NCBI GenBank assembly: GCA_022496185.1
Contig: WTXG01000032.1
Coordinates: 124,001 to 188,000 of the forward strand
Origin: Multifurca ochricompacta
Lineage: Eukaryota; Basidiomycota; Agaricomycetes; Russulales; Russulaceae
Direction of reading: 5' to 3'
DNA length: 64,000 bases
Positions 56,720 through 64,000 of this stretch are shown one piece after another. The notes beneath the pieces are model-generated. The model did not search any database and was not told where the DNA came from. It saw nothing but the letters and a program-made list of their open reading frames with translations. A program made the position numbers and the translations under genes. Position 1 is the stretch's first letter; every line of letters starts with the position of its first letter.

Positions 56720-58443
56720 TTAACTGTTCTTGGGCGCTTGGGGATGTCGTAAGTGGAACTCTGCGATCAGCTCCGGAGCAGAGATATCCCTGGCTGGTTC
56801 CCATGAGTTGTCAGAGTCTGGGAAACCTTTCCACTTGATCAGGTAATACAGCTTGCGCCCTCGGCCTTGTCGCTTGGAGTCTAGAATGCGCTCCACTTCC
56901 CATTCTTCTTTGCCATCGATAAGGTCAGGCGGGGGTCTCGGGAAGTTCTCTCCATGAATGGAAGTTTCTTTGTAAGGGGTCAGAAGTTTTGCATGGAAGA
57001 CTGGATGGATCTTCCATTTCGGCGGCAACTGCAATTCGTAAGATACGTCTGACAGCTTCCTTGTGATCTGGAAAGGTCCGTGACGTCAGGGCGCCAATTT
57101 GGCCAAGGGATGTGACGTGTGAATATTCCTGCCCTCGAGCCATACCCAGTCATTGGTCCGATAAGGTGTGAATGTGCTTGGCTGTGCTGCCAGAAGCTGT
57201 TGTGCCTTTACTAGATTCTCATTGGCCGATTGTTGCAGCTCTTCCCATTGGCCTATCCGTTCGGTCACTGACGGGACGTTGATGGGCTTATCTGTCCATG
57301 TGGTGCGTGGAGTCCAGCCCATGATAAGGGAGAAAGGGGTGGATTTTGTTGTCCCATTGGGCCACGAGTTATGAGCGAATTCTGCCGTTGATAGCCATTC
57401 TGCCCAGTCGTCCTGTCTGCCGTTGCACCAAAACCGGAGATATTGTTCCAACCACTGGTTTGTCCGCTCGGACTGTCTGTCTGTCTGTGGGTGGTATGCT
57501 GTTGAAATGTTCTGTGTGATGTCTAGCGTCTTGCACAGGGCTCTTGCAAATGCCGATGTAAAGCGGGTATCTCTATCAGAGATGATCTTCTTAGGGAGTC
57601 CGTAGTGACGGTATACATGGTTCAGGTATAGTTTCGCCACTCCTTCAGCTGTGATAGTTTCGTTGCAGGGAATGAAGAGGGCCGCTTTGGAGCAATCATG
57701 GTCTGTGATTGTAAGGATAGTGTTGAAGCCTTGTGATTTGGGCAGCTTGACAATGAAGTCCATGGCGATGGTCTGGAAAGGGGTCGATGTCGTGGGAGTA
57801 ATGGGGAGCATTGGTGGAACTTTTGGGTGCGTGTTCACCTTGTTTGCTTGACATGATGCGCATCCTCGTATGTAGCTCTCGATGTCCTTTTTCATATTGG
57901 GCCACCAATAGTCTCTTTTGGCCAGGGCGTAGGTGTTGGCAATGCCCGGATGGCCCGCGGAGGGAAGGTCGTGATGAAAATGTATCACCCCCCTCTTAAT
58001 GTTGTCGCCACCAGTGACAACCAGTCTATCGCCGTCCTTCCACCAGAGACCATTGATTTCTTTCAAGTTATGTGCATCAGCCCAAGAACGGCATAGTTCT
58101 GGGTTCATGTTTTGTGAAACTTGTGCCCATAGGTCCATATCATGAAGGCTGACTACGGCTGTTTTTGCGAATACTTCTTCTGGTAGGACAGTTACGTGGT
58201 CGTTGTCATCCTCTCCGGTGTGCATGTCTGGTCTTCGTGATAGCACATCCGCTCGCGCATTTTGACTTCCTGTGATGTGCTTCAGGGTAAAGTCGTATTC
58301 CTCAAGCTCTAGGACTTCCCGCGCGACACGTCGGCTAATTTTATGGGGCTCTTTCCAGTACAACAGGTTAGAATGGTCTGTGTAGATGTCACAGCCAGGT
58401 CTCTGCTGTGTCAGTCGTCGTTTCAAGCTGCAGGTCCTCAAGA
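56720..58443 (-). pseudogene. gypsy-1 Pol 3' part: RNase H end, integrase, chromodomain
   Basis: Starts in the RNase H (DIYTDHSNLLYWKEPHKISR) and ends with ADVLSRRPD. Integrase: the HHCC zinc domain (HHDLPSAGHPGI to CASCQANK) and the D,D,E core in AMDFIVKLPKS, KKIISDRDTRFTSAF and AYHPQTDRQSERTNQ. A TGA stop at 57086-57088 falls in K-L-A-P-stop-R-H-G-P-F, where family members (and gypsy-2) read R, so it fits CGA to TGA. The same frame then continues through HPVFHAKLLTPY to a chromodomain (EVERILDSKRQGRGRKLYYL, then IKWKGFPDSDNSWEP), ending at 56720. Chromodomains guide integration to histone-marked chromatin. Confidence 0.93.
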
Positions 58444-59124
58444 TGTGGAGTGCATACAAGATTCAAAGTTAGACTATCAAGACAAGTCAAGTCAAGGTGT
58501 CAAGGCGAGCCCCAGCGAGCCGCGGTCAAGATTCAAAGGCCCACAAGATACAAGAGGGGCACACGTCGATTCAAGGTGTCAGGGCAAACCACAAGGGCCG
58601 CGTTCAAGGTTCAAGGCCCACACAAAGCAAGAGGGGCACACGTGCAAGAAGCGAGTTGAAGCAGTGGCAATAGGCCCTGCTGGAGGTTCTGGGGTGAAGG
58701 CTTCCTAAGTTGCAGCTTAGGAAGTTCAAGGGGATTCTGGTGAAGAACAGTAGACCTGTATTAGATACAAGAGAACAGACTTAAAGTCTGTCTCTCCAGT
58801 GTGTCCTACTTAAATACAAGTATTCTAGTGTCTTTGTAAGTAAAGTAGAATGTAGTATAGTAAATATACATGTGAATCTCTAGTGGGAACTGAAGCAGGA
58901 ATTGTAAGTGGTGTTGCACCCACTCCAAAAGCAGATCAGTGTCAATCAGGTCAGTCCGAGGAATTTAGCGATTAGATAAGAAAGATCCATCAGCTCCAGT
59001 CACATGACTCGGAGTGAGGAGTGTCGAAAACGTTGAAACAAAAGTCGAACGCGCGTGGGTCGAAAACTGTCACAAAACGTCACAAACGCGTCACAAACGC
59101 GTCACATCGACAAAAAGCGTTACA
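58444..59124 (-). repeat. gypsy-2 3' LTR, about 680 bp
   Basis: The right boundary (GCGTTACA at 59117-59124) is set by the adjoining polypurine tract. The left boundary at TGTGGAGTGC (58444) is approximate, set by where gypsy-1 homology stops. It contains a direct repeat of about 75 bp (about 58493-58567 and 58571-58643, each ending AGAGGGGCACACGT) and a minus-strand TATTTAAG motif near 58812. Confidence 0.75.
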
Positions 59125-59134
59125 TCACCCCCGT
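59125..59134 (-). other. gypsy-2 polypurine tract
   Basis: Minus strand ACGGGGGTGA directly before TGTAACGC of the LTR. Confidence 0.75.
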
Positions 59135-59511
59135 TGTACGGTCGAGCTTGCCCCTAAGCTCAGTTGATTAGAGTCGCGTCAGTGATACATGGGGAAAGTG
59201 GAGATCTTCGCGTCGTCGATGGCGTCAAGAGCGTCCGATCTTGTCTGATTGGAGTGTCGTGTGAAGTTCTGGTCGGTGCGCGTGATATTAGATAAGATGT
59301 AAGTCGCGTCGCGTTTGAACATCGCGGCCAGTCCGGTCCGCCTGCCGTCGTCAACGCGCGAGTTCTTCTTGGTAGATTAGATCTGAGTCGTCTAGTGGTA
59401 TAATGATAACGCGCGATCTTTGCCTAGGTTGCATGATCGTGAGAGTCGTCTAAGGATAAGCCCATAAGAGATGTAAATCTTGATCTGTCTTGCCAAAGTG
59501 TTTGCCCCCTC

Positions 59512-62500
59512 TCAAGACTGGTGCCGACTCTGGCGCCTGGATAGTGAACTAGCGTACGACTTGATAAGATCTGGTGCGTGGCAATCTTCCTCATTGACCC
59601 AAGAATTATCGCTGGCTGGATAACCTTTCCAGCTGACTAGGTATTGGAGTTTCCTTGCGCGTCCATAAGTGCGATGATTTAGAATCGCATCCACTTCATA
59701 CTCTTCTTCTTGGTTGATAAGATCAGGAGGGGGCCGCGCGTAGTTAGGCCCATGAGTGTCAGTTTCCAAGTAAGGTGATAAAAGATCAATGTGGAATACG
59801 TTATGAATCTTCATGTGGTCCGGCAGAGCTAAGCGATAGGCCACAGGGGAAATACACGCTGAGATGGCAAATGGCCCATAGCGACGAGGGGCCAGTTTAG
59901 ACGAGGGGAAATGTGTTTTCAGGTTCTTTCCTTCAAGCCAGACCTGCGCGCCGATCTCGAATTGTGGTCGGGCCGATAGATCCGTAGTCGTTCGGAATGC
60001 GTGTTCTGCGCGAGATCAAGCATCGCGTAGGTTGCGCATGCGCTCGTCAACCTGTGGAACATCAGTGTCACTAGCTTCAGCCTTCCAGTCAAACTGCATG
60101 CCATGGATGAGCGCATGCGGGGATATTTTCGTTTTATCATGCGGCCAAGAATTGTGTACATACTCTGCCAGCGGTAGATAGTCTGACCACTTATATTGAT
60201 CATCACTTATCCAGAGTCGCAAGTACTGTTCAAGCCAAAGATTCATATGTTCACTAGATCCATCTGTCCGAGGGTGAAATGCCGTAGATAAATTTTGTTG
60301 GATCTGAAGAATCTTGGTAAGGGCGCGCGAGAAATGCGACGTAAAGCACGGATCTCGATCGGAGATTATTCGTCGTGGAACACCAAAGAACGGAAAGAGA
60401 TGGCGGTAGTAGAGGGTAGCAACGCCTTCACCAGTGATATCCTTAGAGCACGGAATGAATTTAGCTGCCTTAGAACACCCTTGATCTACGATCGTGAGTA
60501 CCGCGTCATGCTTCCCAGCCGGTGGGAGATCCGTGATGAGATCCATAGCAATATATTGAAACGGGCCGTCGGTTGCCGGTACATCTAATGGAAAGATCGG
60601 CGCTTTCTTTGTGAGTTTTGGCTTATTTTCCTGGCATTTCGCGCATCCTTGGACATATTCTCGTACAAAATCCTTCAGATTTCTTCCTTCATACTCGCGC
60701 TGTACTCTGCGTGTGGTTTTGTCGATTCCTGGGTGTCCTGCTAGCACATGATCGTGGTACCGTTGTAGAATCTCACGTTGTTCTGGAAGGGTAGTGGGGA
60801 AGGGAAGCTTCACCGACTGCATCGTTTTAACGAATAAATCTGCTGGTAGGACTGTGACTTCGTCGTTATCATCTATTCCGCGGTCTGCATCCGGTTGGCG
60901 TGAGAGCATGTCGGCAACCGTATGAAGTTTTCCCGGGATGTGCTCAAGTGTAAAGTCAAAATCTGCGAGCTCCTGGAGCCATCTAGCCTGTCATCGATTG
61001 AGTTTCTGGGGTTCCTTGAAGTACTGGAGATTATTGTGATCGGTGCGGACTTGAACTTTATGTTTGGCACCGAGAAGGTATTGGCGCCACGATCTAAATG
61101 CGATAATGATAGCGAATAGTTCGCGATCGTAGATGTCCCAGTTCCGCTGCGTAACATCTAGAGTTTTTGACAAGTAGGCAATTGGGTGTAGTCGTCCTTC
61201 TGAATCCTTTTGACTTAGAGTCGCCCCAAGAGCATAGCCTGAGGCATCTGCATCCACTATAAAGGGCTCTTCAAAGTCTGGTTGCATTAATACTGGTTGC
61301 GAGGTCACGCGTTGCTTGAGATCGTCAAATGCCTTCTGTTCGATCTCTGTCCACTTCCAGGGGTTTTTGGCACTAGTAAGCGCGTTCAATGGAGCTGCAA
61401 TTTTACTAAATCCCTGGATAAACCGCCGATAGAATTGGCAGAAACCAAGGAACGAGCGAATTTCCTTTACTGTGGTAGGCGTTTTCCAGGTTGCGACGCC
61501 CTCCACTTTAACTGGATCCATGTGCACTTGATTTGCCTCTAAAATGAGCCCTAGGTATTCGATGCGTGTTTGTTCAAAGGCGCATTTCTCTGGTTTGAGA
61601 TAAAGATCCAGTTTACTGAGTTTATCTAAGACGCGATGGACTTTAGCCTGATGATCTCGTAGATTATGATTGGTGTGAATAAGGATATCATCCATGTAGA
61701 CAGTGAACCAAGCCTTTCCAGCTTCGTCTCGTTTGTTCAGTTCTTCTCTGAATTCTGCATTCATCATAGTCTGGAACGTTGCCGGAGAGTTCGTGAGTCC
61801 AAAGAACATGACATTTGGTTCATACAAGCCGCGATTTGTTTTAAAGGCTGCCTTCCATCTGTCCTCAGGAACTATTTGGATATTGTTATATCCCCAGCGG
61901 ACATCCATCTTAGTGAATAATGTGCTCCCACGAACGCGATCTATAAGCTCAGGGATTAGCGGAAGTGGATATGTGTTCCGGATGGTCCAATTATTGAGTT
62001 TGCGATAATCTTGAACTGGTCTAAGCTTTCCATCCTTCTTCTTGATAAAGAAAAAGGGTGATGCGTAAGGTGATTTGGACTCTTTTATGTATCCCTTCTG
62101 CAAGTGTTCTTCTAGGAACTTGTTTAACGCGTCCTGTTCTCCCGGTCCTAATGGATAGATCTTACAATCTAGTGTCGAGGGTGCATCTGGTTTTAATTCA
62201 ATTCGGTGATCCCAAGGTCGGGCCTCTGGGAACCGCTGTGCTTCCTGATCGCTAAATACTTTCTGGTGGCGATGGTACTCTGATGGGACGACTTGATCCC
62301 AAGATCGTTCGATCTTATCTTTAGCTTTGATTGCTAATTCTTGAGCGATGTTGAGTCTTTTCACGTGTTCTGATGGTAGATCAAAATAAATATCTTCGGT
62401 AAGACGTCCTTCTGTCCAATCTATCTGGGGGTTGTTTGCTGCAAACCACGGATATCCCAGGATCATGTCGTCCATTCTGATTGATGCTACATAAAAACGG

Positions 62501-62805
62501 TGCCGTTGCGTTTTGTTATTTGTGGTAATGCTGAGATCGACGCATTGCGTGATATTTCGTGTGGTGTTGGGGGAGCCATCTGCATTTTGTAACCGTTTCG
62601 GAATAGTTAACTGTTTGGTGGGGAGTCGATGTCTGATTACTGTTTTGTAGTTTATGAAATTTTCAGTTGCACCACTGTCGATGAGTGCTTCTATATTGGC
62701 CCCTTTTTTCACTCCATGTAAAGGAACAGATATTGTCATTGCTCTAATAGGCGACCTGAATACATGGTGTGAGATTAACGCTCGAATGAAGGCCGTGTCA
62801 TTCAA
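59512..62805 (-). pseudogene. gypsy-2 Pol: protease, RT, RNase H, integrase, chromodomain; two stops
   Basis: One frame read on the minus strand. Protease site EALIDSGATENF (about residue 45). RT with VQDYRKLNNWTI, LFTKMDVRWGYNN and the catalytic VYMDDILIHT. RNase H with IVDADASGYALGATLS, YDRELFAI and VRTDHNNLQYF. Integrase HHCC (HDHVLAGHPGI to CAKCQENK) and core residues in AMDLITDLP, RIISDRDPCFTSHF and HPRTDGSSEHMN. The C-terminal chromodomain is EVDAILNHRTYGRARKLQYL, then VSWKGYPASDNSW. TGA stops at 60991-60993 (K-L-N-R-stop-Q-A-R-W, R expected) and 60016-60018 (D-A-stop-S-R-A-E-H) both fit CGA to TGA. Pol overlaps the gag stop by a few bases in the -1 frame and has no ATG of its own at the start. 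Confidence 0.95.
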
Positions 62806-63998
62806 GCGATATAAAAATCCTCGTCCCCTTTAAACTTGTTCTGTAATGCGAGGCGTTTGTCGTCGGTCATGGATCTAAGGGTCATTGCAATTGCGTCGAC
62901 ATCTAGTGTAGGCGTAGTTGTCGTACTCGCGGATCTCTGCTCGTGTGATCCGGTGGGTACCGCCACAGTCGTCCGAGGTACTTCAGTGATCGTAGCGGTC
63001 CGAGCCGGGGCGCTTGTGTTGGTACGGGGTTTCTTATTTGGACAATCTCTGATAAGATGCCCTCGGTGTCCGCACTCGAAGCATCGTCCTTTTCTGTTAT
63101 ACTGTTCCTTTTCTTTCGTCGCGATTGCCTTTTTAATGATGTCAACTTCTCTTGTACTCGGGTCGTGTTTTCGGTAGAATGTGAACTCATTGTCTCGCGG
63201 TGACGGGTTAGTCGGTGTTCGAGTGCTAGTACCCAGTAGATCTTTCGTGTAAATCCAGTTAGCGTGATGTCGTCTAGCTGACGCAGCTGCTTCATCGAAG
63301 GTTCTGGGTTGATCTAACATGAGCATGGTCTGGACCAGACGCGTGGGGAGCCCTCGGTGAAAGTATTGCCGGGCGGCTGGATCGTCGATGTGCAGTTCTG
63401 CTTGGATTGCCAAGGTACGAAACTCGGCTATGTAATCATCTATATTGGAATCTTTCATCTGTAATTTGTCTAGTGCCCTTAGTGCCTTTTGTCTGGCCGT
63501 GGCATCGGCCCAGGCTGTCTGAAACGTTTCTTTGAATGTCTCCCAAATTCCCGATACTCGGATGTCTCCGTTTTTTATGGCGGAGAGCCAATTTATTTGG
63601 TCCACGACCCATCGGTCTATTTTCGGTCCTCGTATTAACCCTAACACATAGGCCACTTTCGTACGCTCATTTTGGACCGTCGTCGCGTTTTCGTTCAAGA
63701 TGAAGAATAATTCGAGCCGAGCAAACCAGTCCATGGCGATATCTCTGTCGCCCTCAAAAAAGGGGGGAGGAACGCCCTCCATTTGTCCTCCCTGATTTAG
63801 TCTGGGCGTTCCTTGTGTCGGAACTGGAAGGTCGTGTGGGGGTCCTCTTTCTGGGTCGGCGTCGTCTGTTATTCGCGTTGGGATCACAAATGGAAAGGAA
63901 GTTGTCACGGCTGCAAGATTCGTTTCTATGGATGTTGATGTGGATTCCTGGAGCAGTCTTGCTTCCAGTCGAGGTTCGAGCAAGAATTCGGGATTCAT
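62802..63998 (-). CDS. gypsy-2 Gag
   Basis: 398 codons from an ATG at 63998, two bases inside the window edge; an earlier start outside cannot be excluded. The Retrotrans_gag capsid region is about residues 75-250 (FFEGDRDIAMDWFARLELFF, IWETFKETFQTAWAD, LDKLQMKDSNIDDYIAEFRT, YFHRGLP). A CCHC knuckle CFECGHRGHLIRDC lies at about 312-325, then a Thr/Pro-rich tail. The frame is intact and ends at TGA 62802. The pol frame opens just upstream of it, next to a run of five T. Confidence 0.93.
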   Translation of the reverse strand: MNPEFLLEPRLEARLLQESTSTSIETNLAAVTTSFPFVIPTRITDDADPERGPPHDLPVPTQGTPRLNQGGQMEGVPPPFFEGDRDIAMDWFARLELFFILNENATTVQNERTKVAYVLGLIRGPKIDRWVVDQINWLSAIKNGDIRVSGIWETFKETFQTAWADATARQKALRALDKLQMKDSNIDDYIAEFRTLAIQAELHIDDPAARQYFHRGLPTRLVQTMLMLDQPRTFDEAAASARRHHANWIYTKDLLGTSTRTPTNPSPRDNEFTFYRKHDPSTREVDIIKKAIATKEKEQYNRKGRCFECGHRGHLIRDCPNKKPRTNTSAPARTATITEVPRTTVAVPTGSHEQRSASTTTTPTLDVDAIAMTLRSMTDDKRLALQNKFKGDEDFYIA

Positions 63999-64000
63999 GG

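Larger units (their letters stand above)
54843..58443 (-). mobile_element. Ty3/gypsy chromovirus gypsy-1, 5'-truncated
   Basis: Minus-strand element: the 3' LTR (54843-55424), polypurine tract, an extra ORF (55456-56649) and the pol 3' part with RNase H end, integrase and chromodomain (56720-58443). Gag, protease and RT are absent. The break at about 58444 is where the gypsy-2 LTR begins, so gypsy-2 probably inserted into gypsy-1 and the 5' part lies beyond the window. Confidence 0.9.
58444..64000 (-). mobile_element. Ty3/gypsy chromovirus gypsy-2, extends past the window
   Basis: Minus-strand element with 3' LTR (about 58444-59124), polypurine tract, pol (59512-62805) and gag (from 62802). 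The 5' LTR is outside the window. It carries a chromodomain but has no extra ORF between pol and the LTR, unlike gypsy-1. Pol has two stop codons, both TGA. A tRNA-like phrase near 59392 was considered and rejected. The 59136-59511 interval is non-coding leader-like sequence. Confidence 0.92.

Noticed and set aside
59388..59445. tRNA-like sequence with an A-box phrase TCTAGTGGTATAATG
   Set aside because: The phrase resembles a tRNA 5' half, but the expected B box is only GGTTGCATGATC, the spacing is short and no acceptor stem pairs. It lies inside gypsy-2.
1..64000. CRISPR arrays or prokaryotic operons
   Set aside because: No regularly spaced repeats with unique spacers; spliced genes and retroelements show a eukaryotic genome.

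Overview
The window looks like a basidiomycete fungus, probably Agaricomycetes. This is inferred from six spliced genes with many short introns (about 50-130 nt), some very small exons, and chromodomain Ty3/gypsy, Ty1/copia, Tc1/mariner and hAT elements nested in one another. No database could be searched, so gene identities rest on motifs read by eye.

Layout. (1) 1-5255 is a transposon nest: a truncated copia element carries a 398-bp hAT MITE and a palindromic Tc1 element, and the Tc1 element carries two LTR insertions. (2) 5630-41643 is a host block with six genes, all on the + strand: a DHHC palmitoyltransferase (5630-8290), ornithine aminotransferase (12227-14383), an MPP6-type RNA exosome cofactor (18942-20110), a protein of unknown function (25719-26754), DCN1 cullin-neddylation factor (36065-37503) and a SprT/GCNA-like metalloprotease with SUMO-interacting motifs (38925-41643). 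The spacers between them are very long, up to 9.3 kb, and full of homopolymers, microsatellites and purine/pyrimidine tracts. (3) About 41.9-64.0 kb is a second transposon nest: hAT-like sequence, half a Tc1, a large hAT split by a solo LTR and a full-length copia element with half-tRNA priming site, then a second palindromic Tc1 carrying a 1.43-kb hAT, and two minus-strand chromoviral gypsy elements, the second inserted into the first.

The host genes do not form a pathway. They are housekeeping functions: protein lipidation, arginine/ornithine catabolism, RNA decay, cullin regulation and DNA-protein crosslink repair. The two nests share Tc1, hAT and copia-type LTR families. Target-site duplications let several insertions be bounded to the base.

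Most notable: two unrelated Tc1 families each rebuilt as palindromes from a single duplicated half; a gypsy element with an intact extra ORF (coiled coil plus four zinc-knuckle-like modules) between the chromodomain and the 3' LTR; in-frame stops in the retroelements that are mostly CGA-to-TGA, implying CpG decay; and one-base deficits next to homopolymers in two otherwise conserved host genes, which may be assembly errors.
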